64,000 nucleotides of DNA from Magnetospirillum sp. SS-4 (GCF_902729425.1 NZ_CACVCH010000047.1:26276-90275), one strand, 5' to 3'; numbered from the stretch's first letter, positions 43,528-54,141 are shown. The notes: generated by a model from the sequence alone, not told the origin. Made by a program: numbers and translations.

Positions 43528-46500
43528 CTACTCCGCCGGAACCGGCCGGGCCGCGAACCGTCGCTTGACCCGCTCCAGCGCCAGATAGATCACCGGAGTG
43601 GTGTAGAGCGTGATCAACTGGCTGAGCAGCAGGCCGCCGACGATGGAAATTCCCAGCGGCCGGCGCAGCTCGGCGCCGGTGCCGGTATCGAGCGCCAGCG
43701 GCAGCGCCCCCAGCAGGGCGGCCATGGTGGTCATCATGATGGGACGGAACCGTAGCAGGCAGGCCTGGACGATGGCCTCGCGCGGGGTCTTGCCCTCGGT
43801 TCGCTCCGCCTCCAGGGCGAAGTCGATCATCATGATGGCGTTCTTCTTGACGATTCCCATCAAGAGCACGATGCCGATCAGCGCCACCAGCGACAGGTCG
43901 TTGCCGGTGACCAGCAGGGCCAGCAGGGCGCCGATGCCGGCCGACGGCAGCGTCGACATGATGGTGACGGGATGGATGGTGCTTTCGTAGAGCACGCCCA
44001 GCACGATGTAGATCACCACCAGGGCCGCCAGGATCAGCCAGGGTTCGTTCTCCAGCGACTTGCGGAATTCGGCGGCGTCGCCCGAGAACTCGCCCGACAG
44101 GGTCTCGGGCAGGTCCATGTCGCGGCGCAGATCGTCGATGGCGGCGGTCGCCTGCCCCAGCGACGCGCCGGAAGCCAGGTTGAAACTGATGGTGACGGCG
44201 GGAAACTGTCCCTGGCGGGTGACGGTCAGCGGCACCCGGTTGCGCGACACCTGGGCGAAGGCGCCCAGCGGCACCAGCGCGCCGGACGACGAGCGAACCC
44301 GGAGCGAGGCCAGGCTCTCCGGTCCAAGCTGGTGCTCCGGCCCCACTTCCAGAATGACGTGGTACTGGTTGACCTGGGAATAGATGGTCGATATCTGCCG
44401 TTGGCCGAAAGCGTCGTACAAGATGTCGTCCACCACCTGAAGCGACACCCCCATCCGCGCCGCCTTATCGCGATCGACCAGAATGTCGGCCTGCTGGCCG
44501 CCATCCTGGGAATCCGAGGCCACGTCGGCCAGCAGCGGCGACGCGCGCAGCCGCTCCAGCACCCGCGGCGCCCAGCGGGCCAGTTCGGCCGCGTCGATGT
44601 CGGTCAGGGTGTACTGATACTGGGTGCGGCTGGACCGCGGGCTGATCTGGATATCCTGGGCGGGACGCAGATGGACCTCCAGCCCCGCCACCGCCGCCAG
44701 CCGTTCGGACAGCCGGGCGATAATCCGCCCGGCCGAGGCCGAACGCTGCTTCCTCGGCTTCAGCACGATGCTCATGTGGCCGGTATTGGCGGTGACGTTG
44801 ACGCCGCCGGTGCCCAGGAACGACGCCACCGCCGCCACGTCGGGGTCGTCCCTGGCGATGTCGGCGGCGCGGCGCTGCAACTCGGTCATGGCGGCGAACG
44901 AGATGTCGGCGCGGGCGTCGGTGGTGGCGATGACCAGGCCGGTATCCTGGGTGGGCAGAAAGCCCTTGGGCATCGCCACGTACAGCGCCACCGTGCCGGC
45001 CAGGGTCGCCACCGCCAGCCACAGCGTCGCGGTCTGGCGGCGCAGCACCCAATCGAGCGAGGCGGCATAGAGATCGCGCAGCCGGTTGAAGAAATTCCCC
45101 GACCTGGCCTCCTCGTGCCCGCCCTTCAGCAGATGGCCGCACATCATCGGCGTCAGGGTCAGCGACACCACCGCCGAGACCACCACCGCCACCGTCAGGG
45201 TCAGGGCGAATTCGCGGAACAGCCGGCCGACGATGCCGCTCATGAACAGCAGCGGAATGAACACCGCCACCAGCGACACGGTCAGCGACACGATGGTGAA
45301 GCCGATTTCCCTGGAACCGGCCAGGGCGGCCTCCAGCGGCTTCATGCCCTTCTCGATGTAGCGGACGATGTTCTCGACCATGACGATGGCGTCGTCCACC
45401 ACGAAGCCAGCCGAGATGGTCAGCGCCATCAGCGACAGATTGTCCAGCGAGAAGCCGGCCAGCGCCATCACTCCGAAGGTTCCCACCAGCGACAGCGGCA
45501 GCGCCACGGCGGGAATGACCGTCGCCCTGGGACTGCGCAGGAACGCCCAGATGACCCCGATCACCAGGCCGATGGTCAGGACCATGGTGAACTGGACGTC
45601 GGCCACCGAGGCGCGGATGGTCTCGGTCCGATCCGCCAGGACGGCAAGGCCGATCCCGGCCGGGATGGCGCGGCGCAGTTCCGGCAGCTTGGCGTGGATG
45701 CGGTCGACCGTGGCGACGATGTTGGCGCCGGGCTGGCGCTGGACGTTGATGATCACCGCCGGCCGGCCGTCATACCAGCCGGCGACACGGGAATCCTCGA
45801 CGCCCTCCACCACCTGCCCCACGTCGCCCACCCGGACCGGGGCGCCGTTCTTCCAGGCGATGATCTGGCGCGGATAGAGGGCGGGATCGGAAATCTGGTC
45901 GTTGGCCCCCAGGGTCAGAGCCTGGGTCGGGCCGTCGAAACTGCCCTTGGGCATGTCGACATTGGCCCGGGACAGGGCCGTGCGCACATCCTCCAGGGTC
46001 AGGCCATAGGCGGCCAGACGGTCGGGGTCCATCTGTATCCGCACCGCCGGGCGCTGTCCGCCCTCCACCAGCACCCGGCCGACGCCGCCGATCTGGCTGA
46101 GCTTCTGGGCCAGCAAGGTATCGGCCACGTCGTTGACGCGGGTGATGGGCAAGGTGTCCGAGGTCAGCGCCAGGGTCATGATCGGCGGATCGGCCGGATT
46201 GACCTTGGAATGGACCGGCGGATAGGGAAGATTGGGCGGCAGCACGCCCTTGGCCGCGTTTATGGCGGCCTGGACGTCCTCGGACGCCGCGTCGATGCTC
46301 TTGCCCAGATCGAATTGCAAGGTGATGGCGCTGGCGCCCTGGGCCGAGGTGGACGTCATCACCGCCAGTCCCGGAATCAGGCCGAACTGGCGCTCCAGCG
46401 GGGTGGTGATCAGCGAGGCCATGGTATCGGCCGAGGCGCCGGGCAACCGGGTGGTCACCTGGATGGTGGGAAAGTCCACCTGCGGCAACGCCGAAACCGG

Positions 46501-46596
46501 CAGCATGCGAAATCCCAGCAGGCCGGACAGCACCACCGCCAGGGCAAGCAGCCAGGTGGCGACCGGCCGGTGAATGAACGGCGCCGAGATGTTCAT
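43528..46596 (-). CDS. mdtB: RND efflux permease, MdtB-like
   Basis: 1022 aa. N-terminus ISAPFIHRPVATWLLALAVVLSGLLGFRMLPVSALPQVDFPTIQV, then ITLQFDLGKSIDAASEDVQAAINAAKG, VNPADPPIMTLAL, relay helix FVVDDAIVMVENIVRYIEKG, and LFREFALTLTVAVVVSAVVSLTLTPMMCGHLL. It is closer to MdtB than the neighbouring permease, as expected for a B-C heterotrimer. The start overlaps the mdtA stop (ATGA at 46593-46596). Confidence 0.9.
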   Translation of the reverse strand: MNISAPFIHRPVATWLLALAVVLSGLLGFRMLPVSALPQVDFPTIQVTTRLPGASADTMASLITTPLERQFGLIPGLAVMTSTSAQGASAITLQFDLGKSIDAASEDVQAAINAAKGVLPPNLPYPPVHSKVNPADPPIMTLALTSDTLPITRVNDVADTLLAQKLSQIGGVGRVLVEGGQRPAVRIQMDPDRLAAYGLTLEDVRTALSRANVDMPKGSFDGPTQALTLGANDQISDPALYPRQIIAWKNGAPVRVGDVGQVVEGVEDSRVAGWYDGRPAVIINVQRQPGANIVATVDRIHAKLPELRRAIPAGIGLAVLADRTETIRASVADVQFTMVLTIGLVIGVIWAFLRSPRATVIPAVALPLSLVGTFGVMALAGFSLDNLSLMALTISAGFVVDDAIVMVENIVRYIEKGMKPLEAALAGSREIGFTIVSLTVSLVAVFIPLLFMSGIVGRLFREFALTLTVAVVVSAVVSLTLTPMMCGHLLKGGHEEARSGNFFNRLRDLYAASLDWVLRRQTATLWLAVATLAGTVALYVAMPKGFLPTQDTGLVIATTDARADISFAAMTELQRRAADIARDDPDVAAVASFLGTGGVNVTANTGHMSIVLKPRKQRSASAGRIIARLSERLAAVAGLEVHLRPAQDIQISPRSSRTQYQYTLTDIDAAELARWAPRVLERLRASPLLADVASDSQDGGQQADILVDRDKAARMGVSLQVVDDILYDAFGQRQISTIYSQVNQYHVILEVGPEHQLGPESLASLRVRSSSGALVPLGAFAQVSRNRVPLTVTRQGQFPAVTISFNLASGASLGQATAAIDDLRRDMDLPETLSGEFSGDAAEFRKSLENEPWLILAALVVIYIVLGVLYESTIHPVTIMSTLPSAGIGALLALLVTGNDLSLVALIGIVLLMGIVKKNAIMMIDFALEAERTEGKTPREAIVQACLLRFRPIMMTTMAALLGALPLALDTGTGAELRRPLGISIVGGLLLSQLITLYTTPVIYLALERVKRRFAARPVPAE

Positions 46597-47783
46597 GGCG
46601 TTCCGCCCTTGCCCCTTCCATTGCCCCCCTTGGAATCGCCGCCGGTGGCGACGCGGCTGCCCTGGGCCAGTTTGGCCACGCCCTCGGCCACCACCGTCTC
46701 ACCCTCCTCCACCCCGGATTCGATCAGCGCCTGCCCGGCCTCGATGGTGGAGACCGTCACCGGCCGCATGTCGACGGTGTGGTCAGGCCCGACGACGAAG
46801 ACATAGGGGCCTTGCGGGCCGCGCTGCACCGCCGCCGCCGGAATCACAAGCCCGCCCTGCCGGGTGTCGAGCAGCAGGCGAACACTGACGAAACCACCCG
46901 GCCACAGCCGGCGCTCGGCATTGGCCATCACCGCCTTCAGCTTGATGGTGCCGGTGGCCTGATCGATCTGGTTGTCGATCAGTTCCAACTCACCGGTCTC
47001 GATCACGGCGCGGCTGTCGGGCTGGACCGCCAGCACCGGCAGCCGCGCCCCCTCGCGCAGGCGATCGGCGATGGCCGGCAGGTTCTGCTGCGGCAGGGTG
47101 AAGATGATCGATATCGGCTGGATCTGGGTCAGGGTCACCAGCCCGGTGGCGTCGGCGGCGCGCACGATGTTGCCGCGATCCACCAGCCGCATGCCGGCGC
47201 GGCCGTCGATGGGCGAGGCGATGACGGTATAGCCCAGCATGGTCCGGGCGTTGCTGATGGCGGCCTCGTCCGAGCGCAGCGCCGCCTCCAGTTGCCGCAC
47301 CAGGGCGCGCTGGGTATCGACGCTTTGCCCGGTGACGCGGTCGCCCAGCGAGACATAGCGGGCAAGGTCGCGCCGGGCCGCCTCCAACTGGGCGGCGTTC
47401 TTGTCGCGAGCGGCCTGGGCCTGCTCGTACTGGGCCCGGTAGGTGCGCGGATCGATCTGGGCCAGCACGTCGCCGGCCCGGACATCCTGGCCTTCCTTGA
47501 ACAGCACCTCGACCAGTTCGCCGTCGACACGCGGGCGCACCGTCACCGTATTGTAGGCCTGAACCGTTCCCAGGGCGTCCAGATAGATCGGCACATCCTT
47601 GCGCGTCACCACGGCCGCGATGACCGGCACCGGCCGCCCGTCGGCTCCGCCGGGCCGTCCGGGCGGGCCTGCGGTCTGGACCGACGGCCACAGGAAGGCC
47701 GCCGCCACCACGGCGGCGATGACGCCGGCGGCGACGATGGCGCCGCGGTCGAGGTTGAACAGCTTGAATCGAACGAAAGGCAC
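46593..47783 (-). CDS. mdtA: RND efflux periplasmic adaptor, MdtA-like
   Basis: 396 aa from GTG 47783. A membrane anchor (GAIVAAGVIAAVVAAAFLW) is followed by a Pro-rich linker, lipoyl half DVPIYLDALGTVQAYNTVTVRPRVDGELVEVLFKEGQDV, coiled-coil hairpin (about 130-190), and ASPIDGRAGMRLVDRGNIVRAADATGLVTLTQIQPISIIFTLPQ, the MdtA-type barrel. The start GTG 47783 has GGAG about ten bases upstream and begins the anchor region directly; in-frame codons upstream do not resemble an adaptor. First gene of mdtABC-oprM; no regulator gene is adjacent, and the divergent FIST gene starts 190 bp away. Confidence 0.88.
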   Translation of the reverse strand: MPFVRFKLFNLDRGAIVAAGVIAAVVAAAFLWPSVQTAGPPGRPGGADGRPVPVIAAVVTRKDVPIYLDALGTVQAYNTVTVRPRVDGELVEVLFKEGQDVRAGDVLAQIDPRTYRAQYEQAQAARDKNAAQLEAARRDLARYVSLGDRVTGQSVDTQRALVRQLEAALRSDEAAISNARTMLGYTVIASPIDGRAGMRLVDRGNIVRAADATGLVTLTQIQPISIIFTLPQQNLPAIADRLREGARLPVLAVQPDSRAVIETGELELIDNQIDQATGTIKLKAVMANAERRLWPGGFVSVRLLLDTRQGGLVIPAAAVQRGPQGPYVFVVGPDHTVDMRPVTVSTIEAGQALIESGVEEGETVVAEGVAKLAQGSRVATGGDSKGGNGRGKGGTP

Positions 47784-47974
47784 GCCCCGGAACTCCACTT
47801 GGCAGGACCAGGGCCGATTATGCGCATTGCTCCGGCGCCTGTCTGTAACAGAGGGTAACCGATCAATATCCCCGAACAATACGAATGGCGTGCCGGGCTT
47901 TGCGCGAAGTTCATATTCCATCTACATTTTGCTGCTAGATTTGGCGACTGGACAGCAGGGAACGAGGCACGAGA

Positions 47975-49105
47975 ATGTGGATCGAACAGCGGGGCTGGAC
48001 CGCCGCCCAGGGATGGACCGGTGACGACGAGCGAAGGGAAGACGCGGCGCTGGTGCTCTATTTCGCCGCCCCCGGCGTGATGGCCCCCGACGCCTTGCTG
48101 GCAAGCCTGCGCCAACGCCACGGCCCCGCCGCCGCCATCGTCGGCTGCACCACCGGCGGCGAGATCAATGGCGCCGACGTGCTGGACGACAGCATCGCCG
48201 TCGCCGCCATCGGCTTCCACTCGTCTTGGGTCAGGGTCGCGGCCCGCGACCTGGCCGACATCTCGGATTCGCGCAAGGTCGGCGACGAACTGGCCCGCGA
48301 ACTGGCCGGCGACGGCCTCCGGGCCATCTTCATCCTGTCGGACGGCACCAGGGTCAACGGCGATTGCCTGGTGGCCGGCTGCCTTGAGGCGGTTCCCGCC
48401 GACGTGGTGGTCACCGGCGGCCTGGCCGGCGACGGCCCCCGCTTCGAATCCACCGCCGTCGGCTGCAACGACGCCATGCGGCCGGGCCGGGTTGCCGCCA
48501 TCGGCCTGTACGGCGACAAGCTGGCCATCGGTCACGGCAGCTTCGGCGGCTGGGACGAATTCGGACCGCCGCGCACCATCACCCGTTCGCAGAGCAACAT
48601 CTTGTTCGAGCTGGACGGCGAACCCGCCCTCGACCTCTACAAGCGCTATCTGGGCGAGGAAGCCCAGGGCTTGCCGGGCAGCGCCCTGCTGTTCCCGCTG
48701 TCCATCCGCCCGTCGCGCGATGTCGAGGGCAGCGAGGTGGTCCGCACCATCGTCGGCATCGACGAGGCCACCAAGTCGATGACCTTCGCCGGCGACGTCC
48801 CCGCCGGCTATGTCGCCCGACTAATGCGCGGCAATTTCGACAATCTGGTGGACGGCGCCGGCAAGGCGGCCGAGGCCGCCGCCACCGGCAAGCCCTGCCT
48901 GGCCCTGCTGGTCAGCTGCATCGGCCGCAAGCTGCTGATGGGCCAGCGCATTATCGAGGAAGTGGAGATCGTCGCCGACGCTCTGGGAAGCCAGGCCAAC
49001 TTGATCGGCTTTTACTCCTATGGGGAAATCTCGCCGCACGGCTTCACCGGCAAGTGCGAACTCCACAACCAGACCATGACCATCACCACCATTTCCGAGT
49101 CATAG
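47975..49105 (+). CDS. FIST-domain sensor protein (NosP-like)
   Basis: 376 aa, FIST N-domain (about 20-210) and FIST C-domain (about 215-360). Text such as VGCTTGGEINGADVLDDSIAVAAIGF, VTGGLAGDGPRFESTAVGCNDAMRPGRVAAIGLYGD, LLFPLSIRPSRDVEGSEVVRTIVGIDEATKSMTFAGDVPAGYVARLMRG and LIGFYSYGEISPHGFTGKCELHNQTMTITT fits the FIST family. FIST proteins encoded directly before a hybrid histidine kinase include NosP, a haem protein that senses nitric oxide and inhibits its kinase partner. Haem binding here is unproved. The stop is one base before the kinase start. Confidence 0.82.
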   Translation: MWIEQRGWTAAQGWTGDDERREDAALVLYFAAPGVMAPDALLASLRQRHGPAAAIVGCTTGGEINGADVLDDSIAVAAIGFHSSWVRVAARDLADISDSRKVGDELARELAGDGLRAIFILSDGTRVNGDCLVAGCLEAVPADVVVTGGLAGDGPRFESTAVGCNDAMRPGRVAAIGLYGDKLAIGHGSFGGWDEFGPPRTITRSQSNILFELDGEPALDLYKRYLGEEAQGLPGSALLFPLSIRPSRDVEGSEVVRTIVGIDEATKSMTFAGDVPAGYVARLMRGNFDNLVDGAGKAAEAAATGKPCLALLVSCIGRKLLMGQRIIEEVEIVADALGSQANLIGFYSYGEISPHGFTGKCELHNQTMTITTISES

Positions 49106-49106
49106 C

Positions 49107-52100
49107 GTGCATCGGCTGCTTCAACGCCAACTGGCCAGGGCGTCGCGTGGAAGTCCGGACGGGAATCCGGACCTTGCCCTCCTGCTCCAGCTGGTGAGCG
49201 AGAGCTACGAGGAACAGGACCGCGAGCGGCGGCTGGGCGACCGCTCGACCCGGCTGATGGAAGAGGAGCTGCGCGCCGCCAACCACGCCGCGCGGCAACA
49301 GGCCGAGGCCCATCTTCAGGCGATTCTGGATACGGTCGGCGAAGGCATCGTCATCACCGACCGTTCCGGCCGGATCATCAGCGTCAACCAGGCCCTGCTG
49401 CTGATCTTCGGCCATGCCAGGGACGAACTGGTCGGCCGTTCCATCGACGTCCTGCTGCCGGCCGAGACGCCGTCCGAACACCACGGCATGGAACGCATCT
49501 TCGCCCTGAGCCGCGAAAGCATGGCCCGGCGCAAGACCGGCGGGGACTTTCCCATCGAATTGGGGGTTGGCGACCTGTCGCCCACCGGCATCCCCCATGT
49601 GATCTGCATCATCCGCGATATTTCCAACCGCAAGCGGATCGAGCGCGACATGCGCGAAAGCCAGCTGCGGTTCCGCGACTTCGCCGAATCCTCGTCGGAC
49701 TGGTTCTGGGAAACCGGCCCCGACCTGCGTTTTACCCGGTTCTCGGGCAGCTTCACCGAATTCACCCACGCCCTGCCCGACCATTACATCGGACGCACCA
49801 GGGACGAGATGATCGCCGACGACAGCGCCCCCGAGGCCCGGCGGCAGAACCTTGCCGATCTGGCGGCCCGACGGCCCTTCCGCGACTTCGTCTACCGGAC
49901 CAAGCCCATGGGGGACGTCCCCGGACGGGTGCTGCGGGTCAACGGCAAGCCGGTCTTTACCGAATCCGGAGAATTCCTCGGCTATCGCGGCACGGCCTCG
50001 GACATCACCGAGGAGATCGAGGCCGACCAGCGGCTGAAGATCACCCAGGCCGAGATCGAGCGACTGGCCCAGCGCAACGCCTCGATCCTGGAAAGCGTCG
50101 ACGACGGCATCCTGGGAATCGACCTCAATGGCCGGGCCTCGTTCGTCAATCGCGCCGCCGCCCGGCTGCTGGGCTACGACCCCGCCGAACTGGTCGGGCA
50201 GGAGATTTTGCCGCTGATGGCCCCTGACCTGGACTCGGCCCGCACGCTCTATCGCGTCCTGCTGCGGCTGGAAGACCCGGTCCGGGACGACGGAGCCAGC
50301 TTCCGCCGCCGCGACGGCTCGATCCTGCCGGTGGAATACATCGCCTCGCCGGTGATGGAACAGGGGCGCCAGGTCGGCGTGGTGCTGGGCTTCCGCGACA
50401 TCACCCAGCGCCGGCTGGTCGAGCGCCAACTGCGCGAGGCCAAGGAAGCCGCCGAGGCCGGCAACCGCGCCAAGTCCGAGTTCCTCGCCACCATGAGCCA
50501 CGAGATCCGCACCCCCATGAATGGGGTGATCGGCATGACCGGCCTGCTGCTGGACACCGACCTGAACGACGAACAGCGCCATTTCGCCGAGACCATCCGC
50601 GATTCCGGCGAATCGCTGCTGACGGTGATCAACGACATCCTCGACTTCTCCAAGATGGAGGCCGGCAAGCTCGACCTCGACTACACCGAATTCGAGCTGG
50701 TGCCGCTGGTGGAAAGCGTGGTCGACATCCTGGCGCCCCGCGCCCACGCCAAGGGCATCGAGATCGCCAGCCTGATCGATCCCCGCCTGCGCATGCTGGT
50801 GCGCAGCGATCCCGGCCGCCTGCGTCAGGTTCTGATGAATCTCGGCGGCAACGCGGTGAAGTTCACCGAAACCGGCGGAGTGTCCATCGAGGTCGGCATC
50901 GTCGGAGAAGCATCCTCCCCCGTCATGGCGCGGTTCGAGGTCCGCGACACCGGTATCGGCATCGCCACGGAAGCCCAGGAACGCCTGTTCGCCATGTTCT
51001 CGCAGGTGGACGCCTCCACCGCCCGGCGCTATGGCGGAACCGGGCTGGGGCTGGCCATCAGCAAGCGCCTGGCCGAACTGATGGGCGGTTCCGTCGGCGT
51101 CGAAAGCGAGCCCGGCCGGGGCAGCCGCTTCTGGATCGACCTGCCCGTCGAGGTGCTGGGACCGCAAAGCGCCGCCCCGCCCGACCTGTCCGGCCGCCGC
51201 GTCCTGGTGGTCGACGACAATCCGGTCAATCTCGACGTGATGGAACGCCAGTTGCGCTCGTTCGGGGTGACGGTGGCGTCCTGCTCCGACGCCGGCCACG
51301 GCATGACCGAGCTGACCACCGCCGCCGCCCGCGGCCATCCCTGGGAAGTGGCCATGATCGACGCCCAGATGCCCATGGTCAGCGGTCCCGACATGGTGCG
51401 GATGATCCGCGCCATGCCCATGCTGAGCCGGACCAGGGTCATCGTCACCTCGTCCCAGGGGATGATCGAGAAAGGCGAGCACTGCGCCATCGACGCCTTC
51501 CTGCACAAGCCGCTGCGCCAGGGCACCATCCTCGACACCATCGCCCGCCTGCTTGGCGTCACCGCCCATCCCGCCAACGTCCGGGAGGACGCAGCCCGTG
51601 AATCCGACAGTGAACAGGGATGCCGACGCCTGCGCATCCTGGTCGCCGAGGACAATCCGGTCAACCAGCAGGTGGCGCTGGGATTGCTGCGCCGCCTGGG
51701 GCATTCGGTCGACGTGGTGGGCGATGGCGCCGAGGCGGTCGAGGCCGTCCGCCTGCTGCCCTACGACCTGGTGCTGATGGACGTTCAGATGCCGGAAATG
51801 GATGGGCTGGAAGCCACCCGCGTCATTCGCGCCCTGCCCCTCCAGGCCGCCCATGTCCCCATTGTCGCCATGACCGCCAACGCCATGCGCGGCGACGACC
51901 AGATCTGTCTCGACGCCGGCATGAACGGCTATATCAGCAAGCCGGTCGACCGCCGCAAGCTGACCGAGGTTCTGGCCCGCTATTCCAATCTGGAACCGCC
52001 GCGGCCACGGCCGCCGACGGCCGTTCATGCCGCCCCGGCCATCGATTTCGCCGTCCTCGACCAGCTCCGGGACGATCTGGAGGCCGACACGGTGACCGCC

Positions 52101-52385
52101 ATCCTGGTCAAGTTCCTGGCGGACGCCACCGGCCGGGCCGTCGAGGCCGCCGCCGCGCTGGAGCGTCGGGATTTCGAGCGCATCCGCCGCGAGGCCCATA
52201 CCATCAAGGGGGCGGCGGCCAGCCTGGGGCTGTCCTCGGTCCGTGACGCATGCCTGACGCTGGAGAGCGCCGCCCGCTCCGGCCATGACGTCGAGACGGC
52301 CCTGGCCGTCCTGGACAGGGAAGTCGGCGCCCTGCCCGCCCGGCTGGGCGGTTCCCCCTATGCCCTGCCGGAGAGCACACCATGA
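49107..52385 (+). CDS. Hybrid sensor histidine kinase (3 PAS, HisKA, HATPase, 2 REC, Hpt)
   Basis: 1092 aa, no membrane segment. PAS 1 at about 68-175, PAS 2 about 185-305, PAS 3 about 322-435. HisKA phospho-His H465 in [13 protein letters not shown]. HATPase with N box at about 578-585 and G boxes DTGIGI and [10 protein letters not shown]. Receiver 1 phosphoacceptor D752 (MIDAQMP), receiver 2 D892 ([11 protein letters not shown]), Hpt H1031 ([12 protein letters not shown]). A complete four-step phosphorelay in one chain, so it can pass phosphate to a separate regulator. Start GTG 49107 directly after the FIST gene stop. The FIST protein is probably its signal input, like NosP with NahK. Confidence 0.9.
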   Translation: MHRLLQRQLARASRGSPDGNPDLALLLQLVSESYEEQDRERRLGDRSTRLMEEELRAANHAARQQAEAHLQAILDTVGEGIVITDRSGRIISVNQALLLIFGHARDELVGRSIDVLLPAETPSEHHGMERIFALSRESMARRKTGGDFPIELGVGDLSPTGIPHVICIIRDISNRKRIERDMRESQLRFRDFAESSSDWFWETGPDLRFTRFSGSFTEFTHALPDHYIGRTRDEMIADDSAPEARRQNLADLAARRPFRDFVYRTKPMGDVPGRVLRVNGKPVFTESGEFLGYRGTASDITEEIEADQRLKITQAEIERLAQRNASILESVDDGILGIDLNGRASFVNRAAARLLGYDPAELVGQEILPLMAPDLDSARTLYRVLLRLEDPVRDDGASFRRRDGSILPVEYIASPVMEQGRQVGVVLGFRDITQRRLVERQLREAKEAAEAGNRAKSEFLATMSHEIRTPMNGVIGMTGLLLDTDLNDEQRHFAETIRDSGESLLTVINDILDFSKMEAGKLDLDYTEFELVPLVESVVDILAPRAHAKGIEIASLIDPRLRMLVRSDPGRLRQVLMNLGGNAVKFTETGGVSIEVGIVGEASSPVMARFEVRDTGIGIATEAQERLFAMFSQVDASTARRYGGTGLGLAISKRLAELMGGSVGVESEPGRGSRFWIDLPVEVLGPQSAAPPDLSGRRVLVVDDNPVNLDVMERQLRSFGVTVASCSDAGHGMTELTTAAARGHPWEVAMIDAQMPMVSGPDMVRMIRAMPMLSRTRVIVTSSQGMIEKGEHCAIDAFLHKPLRQGTILDTIARLLGVTAHPANVREDAARESDSEQGCRRLRILVAEDNPVNQQVALGLLRRLGHSVDVVGDGAEAVEAVRLLPYDLVLMDVQMPEMDGLEATRVIRALPLQAAHVPIVAMTANAMRGDDQICLDAGMNGYISKPVDRRKLTEVLARYSNLEPPRPRPPTAVHAAPAIDFAVLDQLRDDLEADTVTAILVKFLADATGRAVEAAAALERRDFERIRREAHTIKGAAASLGLSSVRDACLTLESAARSGHDVETALAVLDREVGALPARLGGSPYALPESTP

Positions 52386-53068
52386 AGGACACCAGCAAGG
52401 CGATGCTTCGCCGTCTCAACCTGCCCGGCTTCGCCACCCGCTATTTCGTCGGCCAGGGACTCGACATCAACGGCGCCGCCGACCCCATCGGCCAGTACGC
52501 CGAGCTTTTTCCCGCCATCAAGGGGATGCGCCTGTGGGACGTGGCTGATGGCGATGCCCAGTACCTGACCGGCCTTGCCGATTCCACCTTTGATTTTGTC
52601 CATGCCAGCCACGCCCTCCAGCGCATGGCCGACCCGCGCGAGGCGTTGCGCCACTGGTTCCGCGTGCTGAAACCCGGCGGCCATCTGGTGCTGCTGGTCC
52701 CCGACGAGGACATGTACGAACAGGGCTTCCGGCCGTCCCGCTACAACCAGGACAACCGCTGGACCTTTACCCTGTTCAAGACCAGATCCTGGAGTCCGGG
52801 ATCGCTCAATCTGGTGGAACTGGTCCAGATCCTGGGCGCCCAGGCCGATATCCGCCGCATGGAGGCGATCGACCAGGGCTATCGGCACGGCCTGCCGCGC
52901 TTCGACCAGACCCTGACGCCGGTGGCGGAATGCGCCATCGAGGTGGTGATCCGCAAGCGTCCCCAGGCCAAGGCGGTGGCCGGCGGACGCCTGAACGCCG
53001 ACGGCCCGCTGACCCCGGCCGACGTGTTTATCCTGACCGGATTGCGGGTGGAAGCCCCCAAGAGATAG
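52382..53068 (+). CDS. SAM-dependent methyltransferase-like protein
   Basis: 228 aa. The central fold shows LWDVADGDAQYLTGLADSTFDFVHASHALQRMADPREALRHWFRVLKPGGHLVLLVPDEDMYEQ, a class I methyltransferase (type 11) pattern in which the usual glycine-rich first loop is degraded. The following RPSRYNQDNRWTFTLFKT and the C-terminal tail are not diagnostic. ATG 52382 overlaps the kinase stop (ATGA), so it is the third gene of the FIST-kinase operon; a role in signalling or envelope modification is possible. Confidence 0.75.
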   Translation: MKDTSKAMLRRLNLPGFATRYFVGQGLDINGAADPIGQYAELFPAIKGMRLWDVADGDAQYLTGLADSTFDFVHASHALQRMADPREALRHWFRVLKPGGHLVLLVPDEDMYEQGFRPSRYNQDNRWTFTLFKTRSWSPGSLNLVELVQILGAQADIRRMEAIDQGYRHGLPRFDQTLTPVAECAIEVVIRKRPQAKAVAGGRLNADGPLTPADVFILTGLRVEAPKR

Positions 53069-53166
53069 ACCAGGGACGCGGACCGGAAACAGATCGGGCA
53101 CACACCCTATTGCCCCGTCACGACGGATAAGGCCATATTCTTCGGGGAACGTTTGGGGAGCGGATA

Positions 53167-53472
53167 ATGGCGGCGAAATCCCGTACCGAAATCATCGACG
53201 ACATCGAAGACTGCATCGGCCGCAACGGCGGCAATTTCGCCGAATGGTATGTCGGCTTCACCGCCAGCCCGAAGCTGAAGCTGTTCAACCATCACAAGCT
53301 GAAGGAAAAGGGCGATGCCTGGATCTCGCGTCTGGCCAAGGATGAGTTCGAGGCCCACGAGGTGGCCGAGTTCTTCCGCACCACCCGCAAGACCAAGGGG
53401 CCCGGCAGCCAGCCCGGCGACAACGACCTTTACGTCTACGCCTACAAGATGAAGCCGCACACCAAGCCCTGA
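53167..53472 (+). CDS. Small protein with GIY-YIG-like features
   Basis: 101 aa, not firmly assigned. AEWYVGFTASPKLKLFNHHKLKEKGDAWISRLAKDEFEAHEVAEFFRTTRKTKGPGSQPGDNDLYVYAYKMK has a WYVG-tasPkxRLF core followed by W and a helix, similar in layout to small GIY-YIG-fold proteins, but the Tyr-(10 residues)-Tyr and catalytic Arg/Glu arrangement cannot be confirmed. GGGGAGCGG precedes the ATG. It stands alone with its own promoter-like region (53069-53166). Confidence 0.6.
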   Translation: MAAKSRTEIIDDIEDCIGRNGGNFAEWYVGFTASPKLKLFNHHKLKEKGDAWISRLAKDEFEAHEVAEFFRTTRKTKGPGSQPGDNDLYVYAYKMKPHTKP

Positions 53473-53559
53473 CGCTTTCGCATCGCCATCGCCGAACCCC
53501 GACGGCCCCGCCGCCGGTCAGGCGCGGGCCCCGCCGATACCGGCCGCAGTGGAGTTTTC

Positions 53560-54084
53560 ATGTACCCGATGGACGACGGACTTGTCGTTTGGATCACCGG
53601 CCTGTCCGGCGCGGGCAAGAGCACCGTCGGACACATGGTGTGGGAAAGCCTGCGGCAACGGGGCGTCCCCGCCATCTATCTCGACGGCGACGTAATGCGC
53701 GAGATGCTGGGGGCGGTTCACGCCCACTCGCAGGAGGAGCGCCGGGCGCTCGCCCACACCTATGGCCGCATGTGCCACGCCCTGGCCGCCCAGGGCATGA
53801 CCGTGGTTTGCAGCACCATCTCGATGTTCCACGCCGTCAGGGACTGGAACCGGGCCAACAACCGGCGCTATCTGGAAATCTATCTCCGCGTTCCGGTGGA
53901 GGAACTGGTCCGCCGCGATCCCAAGGGGCTCTATGCCCGCAACGACGGACGGATGATCGGCCTCGACGCCCCGTTCGAGGCCCCGCTGACCCCGGATCTC
54001 GTCATCGACAACGGCGGCGACGTCACCGCCGAGGAATCCAGCGGCCGCATCCTGGCCCTGATCCAGGCCTCCGCGTCCTCCTGA
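53560..54084 (+). CDS. Adenylylsulfate kinase-like protein
   Basis: 174 aa. P-loop GLSGAGKST (residues about 14-22), Asp-containing YLDGDVMREMLG, then TISMFHAVRDWNRANNRRYLEIYLRVPVEELVRRDPKGLYARNDGRMIGLDAPFEAP, the conserved APS kinase C-terminal half. It phosphorylates adenylylsulfate to PAPS in the classical reaction. The loop corresponding to LNRDLGF is replaced by GAVHAHSQEER, and no cysN/cysD or sulfate genes are nearby, so another nucleotide-activated substrate (for example in glycan synthesis) is possible. ATG 53560 follows GTGGAG. Confidence 0.75.
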   Translation: MYPMDDGLVVWITGLSGAGKSTVGHMVWESLRQRGVPAIYLDGDVMREMLGAVHAHSQEERRALAHTYGRMCHALAAQGMTVVCSTISMFHAVRDWNRANNRRYLEIYLRVPVEELVRRDPKGLYARNDGRMIGLDAPFEAPLTPDLVIDNGGDVTAEESSGRILALIQASASS

Positions 54085-54141
54085 GTTGGCGCGGCGCCGG
54101 GGAAACCGGGAAAATTCGCATCGGCGGCGGCGACAACGTCC

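Noticed and set aside
40878..43568. An 896-codon plus-strand open frame
   Set aside because: Antisense to mdtC; low-complexity translation.
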